In this document: piece after piece, positions 1-6,560 of the stretch | Numbering within the stretch: position 1 is the first letter of the stretch | How the letters are laid out: every line of letters starts with the position of its first letter | From: an uncultured Eubacteriales bacterium | GTDB lineage: Bacteria; Bacillota; Clostridia; Oscillospirales; QAMX01 | Direction: 5' to 3' | NCBI GenBank assembly: GCA_905205975.1 | Contig: CAJLFQ010000061.1 | Location: 1-13,621 of the forward strand | DNA length: 13,621 nucleotides | Program-made: the position numbers and the translations under genes | Notes under the pieces: model-generated | Database searches by the model: none | Told to the model about the DNA's origin: nothing | The model's input: the letters and a program-made list of their open reading frames with translations, nothing else

Positions 1-113
1 ATACATCCCGGCAGATGTAAATGAGCAGATTCGACAAATAGTGATTTTTTACAGGGACAAAACGGCGCTGCCCGGCATAGGATACAGGGAGAAAAAACCG
101 GAAAGGACTGAGA
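1..113. other. Left-edge non-coding stretch
   Basis: No complete gene is visible here. Two of the three plus-strand frames close within the first 24 bases, so if an upstream gene reaches the window only its last few codons are present. The third frame stays open but runs on through the real peptidase gene in the wrong frame. The right end carries the ribosome binding site of the peptidase (AAAGGA at 102-107, six bases before the ATG at 114). I could not find a convincing promoter; a TTTACA at 48-53 has no well-placed -10 partner. Confidence 0.5.
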
Positions 114-1397
114 ATGATCGAAACGCTCAAAATTGGTGCGAGAGGCCCGAGTGTCGCCCTGCTGCAAACGGCTTTGCAGCGGGCCGGCGCCTTTACAGGA
201 ACCGCAGACGGCATATTCGGCGAGCAGACGCGTCAGGCGGTGATACGCTTTCAAAGCAGAAACGGTCTGACGCCGGACGGCATTGCCGGGCCGAAAACAC
301 AGGAAGCGTTGATGCCCTATATGGTCGGATTCCGGCGGCACACCGTCATGCGCGGCGATACGTTTTACCGGGTGGCCAAACGGTATGGGACAACGGTTCA
401 GGCGGTGGCGTCTGCCAACCCCGCTGTTCATCCGAACCGCCTCCAAATCGGACAGATTCTGGTGATTCCACTGGGGTTTCCGGTCGTGCCCGCAAATATT
501 CCGCTCTCAAGCGAAATCATGGCGCTGTACATACAGGGGCTGGCGGCCCGATATCCGTTCCTGCGGACGGGCAGCATCGGCGCCAGCGTCATGGGGCGTC
601 AGATTCCGTTTATCGCCATCGGTACCGGTGCAACGGAGATTTTCTACAACGGCGCACACCATGCCAACGAGTGGATCACGGCGCTGCTGCTGCTGCGGCT
701 GTGCGAGTCCTACGCGGATGCAGTGGCCGCCGGACGGAATTTCTACGGGCAGAATGCCGCGGCGATGGCCGCGCAAACGACGCTGTATGTTGTACCGATG
801 GTCAACCCGGACGGCGTTGATCTGGTGACGGGCGCATTGACCGGCGGGTCATACTATGAGCGCGCCGTCGCCATAGCGAATGATTACCCGCAGATTCCAT
901 TCCCGGACGGCTGGAAGGCCAACATATCGGGCGTGGACCCCAATCTGTCGTATCCGGCGGAGTGGGAGTGCGCCCGGGAGATCAAGTTTGCACAGGGCTA
1001 TACGACGCCTGCGCCGCGCGACTATGTCGGCAGCGCACCGCTGGAGGCCCCGGAAAGCCGCGCCGTATACGATTTTACGCGGATGCGGAATTTCCAGCTG
1101 TCTATTTCATGGCACACGCAGGGCGAGGTCATTTACTGGCAGTTCCTGAACATTCGCCCGCCCAGAGCAGAAGCGATCGGAACGGCGCTGGCTGCGGCGA
1201 GCGGGTATGAGCTGGCGGAAACGCCGTACGAATCGTCATTTGCGGGATTCAAAGACTGGTTCCTTCAGCAATTCAACCGCCCGGGCTATACCGTTGAAGC
1301 AGGGCAGGGGGAAAACCCGCTGCCGCTGACGCAGTTCCCGAAAATCTACGCCGACAACTTGGGCATTTTTGCACTCGGTATGCGGCTGGGCGGATAA
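114..1397 (+). CDS. M14 gamma-D-glutamyl-meso-diaminopimelate-type endopeptidase with PG-binding and LysM domains
   Basis: Probable zinc peptidase of 427 residues that cuts the gamma-D-Glu-diaminopimelate bond of peptidoglycan stem peptides. Domains in order: a PG_binding_1 repeat (about 5-67, with DGIFGEQT and DGIAGPKT), one LysM (about 75-120, HTVMRGDTFYRVAKRYG), then a peptidase M14 domain (about 133-420). Zinc ligands appear to be H183 and E186 (HHANEW) and H334 (SWHTQGE); the catalytic glutamate is E395 (YTVEAGQGENP). The specificity motif that reads Asn-Arg in ordinary carboxypeptidases is Asn-Leu here (GVDPNLSYP), which from memory fits the endopeptidase I branch rather than digestive carboxypeptidases. 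No signal peptide or membrane segment is visible, so it may act in the mother cell, as a lysis-released enzyme, or leave by another route. The ATG at 114 has AAAGGA six bases upstream, and the PG-binding domain starts right after it. The gene is probably monocistronic or the end of an upstream operon. Family confidence is high; exact bond specificity is inferred. Confidence 0.9.
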   Translation: MIETLKIGARGPSVALLQTALQRAGAFTGTADGIFGEQTRQAVIRFQSRNGLTPDGIAGPKTQEALMPYMVGFRRHTVMRGDTFYRVAKRYGTTVQAVASANPAVHPNRLQIGQILVIPLGFPVVPANIPLSSEIMALYIQGLAARYPFLRTGSIGASVMGRQIPFIAIGTGATEIFYNGAHHANEWITALLLLRLCESYADAVAAGRNFYGQNAAAMAAQTTLYVVPMVNPDGVDLVTGALTGGSYYERAVAIANDYPQIPFPDGWKANISGVDPNLSYPAEWECAREIKFAQGYTTPAPRDYVGSAPLEAPESRAVYDFTRMRNFQLSISWHTQGEVIYWQFLNIRPPRAEAIGTALAAASGYELAETPYESSFAGFKDWFLQQFNRPGYTVEAGQGENPLPLTQFPKIYADNLGIFALGMRLGG

Positions 1398-1402
1398 AAC
1401 GC

Positions 1403-1431
1403 TTTTCTTTCTGCGCGAAATGGTGTATAAT
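1403..1431 (+). promoter_or_regulatory. Probable sigmaA promoter of the AraC-family gene
   Basis: A perfect TATAAT -10 box lies at 1426-1431, about 43 bases before the AraC-family start codon. The best-placed -35 (about 1403-1408, TTTTCT, 17-base spacer) matches the consensus poorly. A weak -35 with a perfect -10 would fit an activator-dependent promoter, possibly autoregulated, but that is inference. Confidence 0.5.
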
Positions 1432-1473
1432 ATATAGACTGATAGGTTCACCTTCGGCAGAAAGAGGGCGCAA

Positions 1474-2430
1474 ATGCAAATGGAACGATCGACAGGATGC
1501 CGCAATATGTCGGCATGGCGAAGCATCATCAGCGTGACCATCGAAAATATGGTTGTGCAGCTGTACCCCTGCGGCTTTTCTGCCTCCATGCAGCAGCACC
1601 CGGGCTACCACACACACCTATATCATGAGGTTTTTTTCGTTCAGACGGGCAGCATTGAAATTCGGACCACCGAGAAAATGCGGCGTTTTCATCCGGAGGA
1701 CTGCCTGATCATTCCGGCTGGCCTCCCGCACGCCCGCAAGGAATATGAAACCGACTCGCCGCCCATGACGCTGGACCTGCGCTTTACCATCCAGCCGAAA
1801 CCCAACTGCGACGGCACCGAGGCGGATATCTATTCCGGCTTCGCAAACCTGCTGGAGCCGGCGGAAGATATCATTCTGCTTCCGCACAGCGGCCGCGTGG
1901 CGCGGCTGTTTGCGCAAATCACAGAAGAAAAAGCTTCGGCGCTTCCGTTTCAGGAGCTGAAAATCAAAGCAGAGGCGACGCTGCTTTTCGCTGCCTTTTA
2001 CCGGCTGCTGATCGAAGGCGCAGGTTCAGCCGTGGAGCTGTCGGAAATGCCGGACGAACCGGAGCCGAACGAGCCGGTGAGCATGCACGCCTATATTGAC
2101 TTTATGTTCAACCGGCGGTTTGCCAACCCGGAATTAAAGCTGGAGGAGCTGGCTGATCTGCTGCACTTGAGCCCGCGCCAAACGGAACGGCTGGTCATAC
2201 AGCTGTACGGCAAATCCTTCAAATGCAAAATGATGGAGACACGCCTGCAAAATGCCCGTATCCTGCTTCGCACAACGGAAGCGCCGATTGCGGATATCGC
2301 CCGCTTCTGCGGATATTCGTCACACAGCGGGCTGATCAAAGCCTTCAGCGCGGAATTCGGCGAAACACCGGCAGAATACCGGCAGGCGGTTCATTCGGAG
2401 CCGCCGGATGAATCGGAACCAACTGCATAA
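1474..2430 (+). CDS. AraC-family transcriptional regulator with N-terminal cupin
   Basis: DNA-binding regulator of 318 residues. The N-terminal part (about 25-130) looks like the AraC-type cupin sensor: GYHTHLYHE (44-52) supplies a histidine cluster, followed by the usual FFVQTGSIEI and CLIIPAGLPH strands. The C-terminal 205-308 is the AraC DNA-binding domain with two helix-turn-helix units: about 222-245 (LEELADLLHLSPRQTERL) and 270-304 (IADIARFCGYSSHSGLIKAF, closing with the hallmark FGETPAEYR). The length is normal for the family. AAAGAGGG at 1461-1468 could serve either ATG 1474 (5-base gap) or ATG 1480 (11-base gap); the difference is two residues. It has its own -10 box upstream and a strong terminator directly after, so it is transcribed alone. 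No metabolic genes with an obvious inducer lie beside it, so ligand and targets are unknown; the flanking peptidase is only a positional candidate. Confidence 0.9.
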   Translation: MQMERSTGCRNMSAWRSIISVTIENMVVQLYPCGFSASMQQHPGYHTHLYHEVFFVQTGSIEIRTTEKMRRFHPEDCLIIPAGLPHARKEYETDSPPMTLDLRFTIQPKPNCDGTEADIYSGFANLLEPAEDIILLPHSGRVARLFAQITEEKASALPFQELKIKAEATLLFAAFYRLLIEGAGSAVELSEMPDEPEPNEPVSMHAYIDFMFNRRFANPELKLEELADLLHLSPRQTERLVIQLYGKSFKCKMMETRLQNARILLRTTEAPIADIARFCGYSSHSGLIKAFSAEFGETPAEYRQAVHSEPPDESEPTA

Positions 2431-2431
2431 C

Positions 2432-2463
2432 AAAAAAAGCGTGGAAGCATTCCACGCTTTTTT
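2432..2463. terminator. Bidirectional intrinsic terminator between the AraC-family gene and secG
   Basis: GCGTGGAA (2439-2446) and TTCCACGC (2450-2457) form a perfect 8-bp stem with a three-base loop. It is flanked by a run of seven A on the left and six T on the right, so the transcript of either strand ends in a U tract. It sits two bases after the AraC-family stop and 13 bases beyond the stop of convergent secG, and can end both transcripts. Confidence 0.93.
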
Positions 2464-2476
2464 GCACTGAATTGGT

Positions 2477-2713
2477 TTATTTGGAGAGCGAGATAATATT
2501 CAATGCGATCGTCGCGATCGTAAAGATGATGCCGACAATGATCGTCAGCTTGTGCAGTTTGGAATCAAAGTTCTTCACTTTGCTTTTGGTGACGAAGGAT
2601 TCGGCCATGCCACCGATTGCGCCAAGCCCTTCTTTGCTGCCGCTCTGGAACAAAACCGTCAGAACAAGCACGATCGCGCAGAGAAGCTGAAGAATCGTAA
2701 TTGCAATCTCCAT
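2477..2713 (-). CDS. secG: Preprotein translocase subunit SecG
   Basis: Small accessory subunit of the SecYEG protein-export channel in the cytoplasmic membrane, 78 residues, the usual size for Firmicutes. Two hydrophobic helices (about 3-21 and 56-75) flank a cytoplasmic loop carrying the family signature: VLFQSGSKEGLGAIGG (about 20-35), then MAESF. Near the second helix the text reads NFDSKLHKLTIIVGI, as in typical clostridial SecG. The ATG at 2713 (read on the minus strand) is preceded by GGAGG (2723-2727) at a nine-base distance. It is a single-gene unit with its own promoter (about 2803-2831), a leader of roughly 80 bases, and a shared terminator. In many Firmicutes secG sits by rnr and smpB; neither is next to it here. 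Confidence 0.95.
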   Translation of the reverse strand: MEIAITILQLLCAIVLVLTVLFQSGSKEGLGAIGGMAESFVTKSKVKNFDSKLHKLTIIVGIIFTIATIALNIISLSK

Positions 2714-2730
2714 CGAACAATACCTCCATT

Positions 2731-2752
2731 CGTTAGCAAGTCGTTAGCAAGC
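2731..2752. repeat. Short tandem repeat in the secG leader
   Basis: CGTTAGCAAG occurs twice in immediate succession (2731-2740 and 2742-2751) with a single base between the copies. It lies just upstream of the secG ribosome binding site, so it is transcribed in the secG leader. It could be a simple duplication by replication slippage; no function is evident. Confidence 0.7.
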
Positions 2753-2802
2753 TCAGGCCGCCGGAATGCGAAATCCGACAAGCCTCCGATTACACTCTCT
2801 GT

Positions 2803-2831
2803 ATGATATCATATTTTGAAGGAAAATGCAA
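2803..2831 (-). promoter_or_regulatory. Extended -10 promoter of secG
   Basis: On the minus strand TTGCAT (2831-2826) is followed after exactly 17 bases by TATCAT (2808-2803), a five-of-six match to the sigmaA -10. The bases just before it read TGA, giving an extended TGn -10 element that compensates for the weak -35. The predicted transcript starts near 2796 and leaves a leader of about 80 bases before secG. Confidence 0.65.
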
Positions 2832-2954
2832 GCCTTATTTTCGGAAAAACAGAAAAAACATGGGCGGAACGCAAGGCAGCTGCCGTGCGGCGGAACCAGC
2901 CGGCGCAAAACGGCGTGCAGGTGCTCCATTTATTGTTTGTTCATCAAATGCCCC

Positions 2955-2983
2955 TTGACGAAGCGAAACCGCGGTGGTAAAAT
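2955..2983 (+). promoter_or_regulatory. Strong sigmaA promoter of the methyltransferase-ecf-truA operon
   Basis: TTGACG (2955-2960, five of six) and TAAAAT (2978-2983, five of six) are separated by the ideal 17 bases, and TGG directly before the -10 makes an extended element. A TATATAAATAA tract follows. This is the clearest promoter in the window and the only one I can support for the long plus-strand gene series. Initiation is expected near 2990. Confidence 0.8.
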
Positions 2984-3015
2984 ATATAAATAATGGAATC
3001 TTATCTTTACTTGCA

Positions 3016-3034
3016 GCCGCAGCGCTTCTGCGGC
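3016..3034 (+). promoter_or_regulatory. GC-rich hairpin in the operon leader
   Basis: GCCGCAG (3016-3022) and CTGCGGC (3028-3034) form a perfect 7-bp stem over a five-base loop. It is located in the leader RNA about 26 bases after the predicted start and 15 bases before the GGAGG site. No T run follows, so it is not an intrinsic terminator. It may stabilise the 5' end of the mRNA or be a small regulatory site. Confidence 0.5.
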
Positions 3035-3049
3035 AGGCGAAAAACAATT

Positions 3050-3054
3050 GGAGG
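3050..3054 (+). promoter_or_regulatory. Ribosome binding site fixing the methyltransferase start at 3066
   Basis: GGAGG at 3050-3054 lies 11 bases before ATG 3066. The frame could also begin at TTG 3048, but that codon overlaps the GGAGG itself and has no site of its own, so 3066 is preferred. Confidence 0.75.
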
Positions 3055-3065
3055 AAGCCATATCC

Positions 3066-3947
3066 ATGTGGATCAGTGACGGATGGCGCGATTATGCGCT
3101 GATCGATTGCGGCGGCGGCGAACGGCTGGAACGCTGGGGAAAATATTATTTGGTTCGGCCGGATCCGCAGGCGCTGTGGCGCCGCTCATCCGATGACCCG
3201 CATTGGAAAAAACCGGATGCCCGGTATCTGCGGTCTTCGTCCGGCGGCGGCCGGTGGGAAAAATATACCCTGCCGGAACAATGGACGATTCACTATAAAA
3301 ACCTGACGTTTCAGGTCAAACCGATGAATTTCAAACACACCGGCATCTTCCCGGAGCAGGCTGCCAACTGGGACTGGACAGCAGAACAAATTGCCGGAGC
3401 GAACCGGCCGGTCAAAGTGCTGAATCTATTTGCGTATACCGGTGCGGCGACGCTGTCGGCCGCGGCGGCCGGCGCTTCACTCTGCCATGTGGATGCAGCG
3501 CGCGGCATGGTGCAGTGGGGGCGCGACAACGCCCGGCTCTCCAATCTGACCGATCGCCCTATTCGCTGGATCATCGACGACTGCCTGAAATTCGTCGAGC
3601 GGGAAAAACGCCGCGGCAGCCGCTATGACGGCATCATCATGGACCCGCCCTCTTTCGGCCGCGGCCCGAACGGCGAAACATGGAAAATCGAAGCGGAAAT
3701 TGACGGCCTGATTCGCAGCGTCGCGGAGCTGCTGAGCGATCAGCCTTTGTTTTTGATGGTCAACTCCTATTCCTCCGGATTGTCGCCGGAGGCGGTGGCC
3801 TACATGATCCGCGACATCATCGAGCGCAAATTCGGCGGTTCGACCGAATGCGCCGAGCTGGGGCTTCCGGTTGCCGCGAGCGGGCTGGCGCTTCCGTGCG
3901 GGGCGACGACACGCTGGCTGGCATCAGAAAGGTCTTCAAAGCAATGA
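3066..3947 (+). CDS. Class I SAM-dependent RNA methyltransferase, RlmI/RlmK-like, no PUA domain
   Basis: Predicted S-adenosylmethionine-dependent methyltransferase of 293 residues related to the COG1092 rRNA methyltransferases. The N-terminal part (about 1-85) is a small beta-rich region; no PUA domain is evident. The Rossmann domain shows motif I NLFAYTGAATL (120-130), the acidic SAM-ribose ligand in HVDAARG (D143), VQWGRDNARL (about 149-158), an IIDDC step (169-173) and motif IV MDPPSFGRG (192-200). In cytosine-C5 enzymes of this family a catalytic cysteine follows in a Ser-Cys-Ser-like motif; here the aligned stretch reads NSYSSG (233-238) with no cysteine. That argues against RlmI-type m5C chemistry and leaves guanine-N7 or another target open. 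It is the first gene after the strong promoter, and its stop overlaps the ecfA1 start as ATGA, which implies translational coupling. Class assignment is firm; the RNA substrate is unknown. Confidence 0.85.
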   Translation: MWISDGWRDYALIDCGGGERLERWGKYYLVRPDPQALWRRSSDDPHWKKPDARYLRSSSGGGRWEKYTLPEQWTIHYKNLTFQVKPMNFKHTGIFPEQAANWDWTAEQIAGANRPVKVLNLFAYTGAATLSAAAAGASLCHVDAARGMVQWGRDNARLSNLTDRPIRWIIDDCLKFVEREKRRGSRYDGIIMDPPSFGRGPNGETWKIEAEIDGLIRSVAELLSDQPLFLMVNSYSSGLSPEAVAYMIRDIIERKFGGSTECAELGLPVAASGLALPCGATTRWLASERSSKQ

Positions 3948-4783
3948 TTCAAACCGTTGACCTGACATATTCGTATACAGATACCGACTCCAACGCGCAG
4001 CATACCGTGCTGAAACAGCTGTCGCTGGAGATCCAACGCGGCCAAATCACAGCGATCATCGGCCACAACGGCTCCGGCAAATCGACGCTTGCCAAGCATT
4101 TCAATGCGATTCTGCTGCCGACCGGCGGCAAATGCTACGTCAGCGGAATGGATACGACAGATGAATCGCTGCTGTTTGATATCCGGAAAACCGTTGGGAT
4201 GGTTTTTCAAAACCCCGACAATCAGATCATCGCCTCGGTTGTGGATGAGGATGTGGCGTTTGCACCGGAAAACCTCGGCCTCCCGCATGACGAAATCGTC
4301 GCCCGCGTCCATGACGCGCTGGAAGCCGTCGGCATGACGGCGTTTGCCAATCATGCCCCGCACCTTTTGTCCGGCGGCCAGAAACAGCGTGTCGCCATTG
4401 CCGGGGTTCTGGCTATGCGGCCGCAATGCATCGTCCTCGACGAACCGACGGCCATGCTGGATCCGAAAGGGCGGAAAGAAGTGCTGGATACCGTCCTGAC
4501 GCTTCAGAAACGCTACCAGCTGACGGTTGTGCTCATCACACACCACATGAATGAAGCGGCGAAAGCTGATCGCGTCATCGTTTTGAACGACGGCGAAATC
4601 TATCTGGACGGCGCACCGGCAGATGCATTGACGCAGGTGCAGGTGCTGCGTGCGGTCGGCATGGATGTCCCGCCGTCGGTAGACCTGCTGTATCGGCTGA
4701 GCAGCGCGGATGAACCCATTCCGCTGGATGCATTTGACGAAGAAACCTGCGCAGCCCGCATTGCGCAGTGGCTCCGGAACTGA
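3944..4783 (+). CDS. ecfA1: Energy-coupling factor transporter ATPase EcfA1
   Basis: One of the two ABC ATPases that power energy-coupling factor importers of vitamins, transition metals or queuosine precursors; it pairs with EcfA2 on the inner face of the membrane. The protein has 279 residues, normal for the family. Walker A is GHNGSGKST (40-48), Q-loop Q89 in the EcfA1 hallmark QNPDNQ (89-94), signature LSGGQ (142-146), Walker B IVLDEP (163-168, catalytic E167), and switch H200. All active residues are intact. The frame opens earlier (3848), but ATG 3944 starts at the canonical family N-terminus (MIQTVDLTYSY), sits in an ATGA overlap with the methyltransferase stop, and follows an AAAGG. 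EcfA2 and EcfT come next. No S component that would name the substrate is in the window, consistent with a group II module shared by several distant S components. Confidence 0.95.
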   Translation: MIQTVDLTYSYTDTDSNAQHTVLKQLSLEIQRGQITAIIGHNGSGKSTLAKHFNAILLPTGGKCYVSGMDTTDESLLFDIRKTVGMVFQNPDNQIIASVVDEDVAFAPENLGLPHDEIVARVHDALEAVGMTAFANHAPHLLSGGQKQRVAIAGVLAMRPQCIVLDEPTAMLDPKGRKEVLDTVLTLQKRYQLTVVLITHHMNEAAKADRVIVLNDGEIYLDGAPADALTQVQVLRAVGMDVPPSVDLLYRLSSADEPIPLDAFDEETCAARIAQWLRN

Positions 4784-4804
4784 CGCCCGCACAGTCCGTT
4801 TTTT
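4747..4804 (+). terminator. Tandem hairpins with T run at the ecfA1-ecfA2 junction, possible attenuator
   Basis: CTGCGCA (4747-4753) and TGCGCAG (4762-4768) form a perfect 7-bp stem. A second stem follows: CGG plus ACTG (4775-4782, one bulged A) pairs with CAGTCCG (4792-4798), and six T (4799-4804) come directly after it. The second unit has the form of a modest intrinsic terminator and overlaps the ecfA1 stop codon. Because ecfA2 follows 38 bases later in the same direction, it would act as partial terminator, attenuator or mRNA end-stabiliser rather than a full stop. This is a reading from sequence only. Confidence 0.45.
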
Positions 4805-4841
4805 ACCACAGACAGAATCAGGAAGGCAGAGAATTACCCAT

Positions 4842-5723
4842 ATGGCAGAATTGCTGCGCTGTGAGCAGCTGACACATGTTTACAGCCCCAAAACCCCATT
4901 TGAATTCCGGGCGCTTGACGGGATCAACCTCACCATTCAGGACGGAAGCTTCATCGGCCTGATCGGCCACACGGGTTCCGGCAAATCGACGCTGATCCAG
5001 CATTTCAACGGTCTGCTGATGCCGACGTCCGGCCGCGTCCTGATTCGCGGCGAAAATCTGGCGGACGATAAAAAGCGCCTGCGCAGCATCCGGTTCAAAG
5101 TCGGCTTGGTGTTCCAGTTCCCGGAATATCAGCTCTTTGAGGAAACCGTTGAAAAAGACATCGCATTCGGCCCGGCAAATATGGGGCTGGAGAAAGCTGA
5201 AATCGCCAGACGCGTGGAAACGGCGGCGGAAATGACAGGGCTTTCAAAAGACCTGCTGAAAAAATCGCCTTTTGAATTGTCTGGCGGTCAGAAACGCCGG
5301 GTGGCCATTGCCGGCGTCATTGCGATGGAGCCGGATCTGCTGATCCTCGACGAACCGACGGCAGGCTTGGACCCGCGCGGACGGGATGAAATCCTGAACG
5401 ATATCCGCTCGTATCAGCAGCAGGGGAACCGCTCTGTGGTCATCGTATCGCATAGCATGGACGATGTGGCGCGCTTTGCCAACCGGATTATCGTTCTGCA
5501 AAAAGGCCGTATCCTGATGGACGGCACGCCGGACGAGGTGTTTTCCCGCGATGATGAACTGATCGCGGCGGGGCTGGACGTGCCGTTTGCAGCCAATGTC
5601 ATGCGCCGCCTAAAACAGATGGGCGCCATCCCGGCGGATACCCGGCCGGTCTATACAGCTGAAGCTGCTGCTGAAACGCTTCGCACCCTCAAACACAAAA
5701 AAGGAGAATACGCCGCAGAGTAA
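4842..5723 (+). CDS. ecfA2: Energy-coupling factor transporter ATPase EcfA2
   Basis: Second ABC ATPase of the ECF module, 293 residues. Walker A is GHTGSGKST (42-50), Q-loop Q92 in the EcfA2 hallmark FQFPEYQLFEETV (91-103), signature LSGGQ (146-150), Walker B LLILDEP (166-172, catalytic E171), and switch H204. The EcfA2-type FPEYQ versus EcfA1-type NPDNQ allows the two paralogues to be told apart. The frame is open back to 4710, inside ecfA1, but ATG 4842 gives the normal family N-terminus (MAELLRCEQLTHVY). The nearest purine-rich site, AGGAAGG (4820-4826), is 15 bases away, a longer gap than usual, so initiation may be weak or helped by RNA folding. The 58-base gap from ecfA1 holds the hairpin plus T run described separately. 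Confidence 0.95.
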   Translation: MAELLRCEQLTHVYSPKTPFEFRALDGINLTIQDGSFIGLIGHTGSGKSTLIQHFNGLLMPTSGRVLIRGENLADDKKRLRSIRFKVGLVFQFPEYQLFEETVEKDIAFGPANMGLEKAEIARRVETAAEMTGLSKDLLKKSPFELSGGQKRRVAIAGVIAMEPDLLILDEPTAGLDPRGRDEILNDIRSYQQQGNRSVVIVSHSMDDVARFANRIIVLQKGRILMDGTPDEVFSRDDELIAAGLDVPFAANVMRRLKQMGAIPADTRPVYTAEAAAETLRTLKHKKGEYAAE

Positions 5724-5740
5724 ATGCGGCAGCAGACGCT

Positions 5741-6547
5741 ATGCTGAAGGATATCACGCTCGGCCAGTTCTTCCCGGGCAACTCCATCATCCACAAGTTA
5801 GACGCGCGAATCAAACTGATTCTCACGGTTCTCTATATTATCATGGTGTTTACCGCAAAAACACCGGCAGGATACCTGACGGTATTTGCCTTCCTGCTCT
5901 TTGTCATTCTCAATTCGCGCATCTCCATCCGGCTCATTCTGCGAAGCATCCGGTCGATCTTGGTTTTTGTTGCCATTACAGCCGTGCTGAACCTGTTTTT
6001 TACGCCGGGTGAGCATATCCTTTTTCAATGGAAATTCCTGAAAATCACGCTCGAAGGCGTTGAATTTGCCTTCTACATGATTCTGCGCATCGTCTTTTTG
6101 ATTACCGGCACTTCCATGCTGACGTATACGACGTCGCCGATCATGCTGACCGACGGCATTGAGCGCCTGCTTTCCCCGCTGCGCGTGTTCCATTTCCCGG
6201 TGCACGAACTCGCCATGATGATGACCATTGCGCTGCGCTTTATTCCGACCCTGATTGATGAAACCGATAAAATCATGTCTGCGCAGAAAGCCAGAGGCGC
6301 TGATTTTGAAAGCGGCAACTTGATTCATCGGGCAAAAGCTTTGGTGCCGCTGCTGATTCCGCTGTTCGTCAGCGCTTTCCGCAGGGCAGACGAACTTGCG
6401 ACCGCGATGGAATGCCGCTGCTATCACGGCGGTGACGGCCGCACAAAGTACCGCGTCATGCATGTCCGCCCGTCCGATTTTGTTGCGCTTGCCGTCTGTG
6501 CTGCGCTGCAGGCGCTTGTCATCGTCTTTGGCGCAATCGGCGTTTGA
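5741..6547 (+). CDS. ecfT: Energy-coupling factor transporter transmembrane protein EcfT
   Basis: Membrane scaffold that joins the EcfA1/EcfA2 ATPases to the substrate-binding S component; 268 residues, the expected size. Several hydrophobic helices lie at about 26-42, 45-59, 68-87, 108-130 and 243-265. The two cytoplasmic coupling-helix motifs are present: AQKARGADF, with the usual Ala-Arg-Gly, and AMECRCYHGG, where the usual Ala-Arg-Gly/Cys reads Cys-Arg-Cys; the essential arginine is kept. The N-terminus (TLGQFFPGNSIIHKLDARIK) is the family opening. Only a poor ribosome binding site precedes ATG 5741; the AAGGAG at 5701-5706 is too far away, so translation probably depends on coupling to ecfA2, which ends 17 bases earlier. 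It completes the EcfA1A2T module. Confidence 0.94.
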   Translation: MLKDITLGQFFPGNSIIHKLDARIKLILTVLYIIMVFTAKTPAGYLTVFAFLLFVILNSRISIRLILRSIRSILVFVAITAVLNLFFTPGEHILFQWKFLKITLEGVEFAFYMILRIVFLITGTSMLTYTTSPIMLTDGIERLLSPLRVFHFPVHELAMMMTIALRFIPTLIDETDKIMSAQKARGADFESGNLIHRAKALVPLLIPLFVSAFRRADELATAMECRCYHGGDGRTKYRVMHVRPSDFVALAVCAALQALVIVFGAIGV

Positions 6548-6560
6548 CGGAGGGCAGACT

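Larger units (their letters stand above)
2714..3065. other. Intergenic control region between divergent secG and the methyltransferase operon
   Basis: This 352-base gap holds no believable gene. An open minus-strand frame at 2835-3047 has a low-complexity, basic, alanine-rich translation, no ribosome binding site, and overlaps the rightward promoter. From left to right the region contains the secG ribosome binding site and tandem repeat, the secG promoter, about 120 bases with no recognised signal, the rightward sigmaA promoter, a leader hairpin, and the methyltransferase ribosome binding site. Confidence 0.75.

Noticed and set aside
41..820. Long plus-strand open frame overlapping the peptidase gene
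   Set aside because: Its translation is Arg/Gly/Ala-rich with no recognisable domain, and the overlapping frame encodes a complete M14 peptidase with intact motifs; it is a GC-driven shadow.
2500..2525. Repeated CGATCG words inside secG
   Set aside because: They arise from Thr-Ile-Ala codon repetition in the second membrane helix and are not a symmetric operator.
2835..3047. Minus-strand open frame of 70 codons in the intergenic region
   Set aside because: No ribosome binding site, low-complexity translation, and it covers the strong rightward promoter and leader hairpin.
3800..4792. Minus-strand open frame of 330 codons opposite ecfA1
   Set aside because: It mirrors ecfA1 almost exactly; His/Arg/Gln-rich composition is typical of an antisense shadow.
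5724..5747. Eight-codon frame ATG...TGA between ecfA2 and ecfT
   Set aside because: The AAGGAG upstream is 17 bases away and the peptide is not recognisable; a leader peptide cannot be supported.
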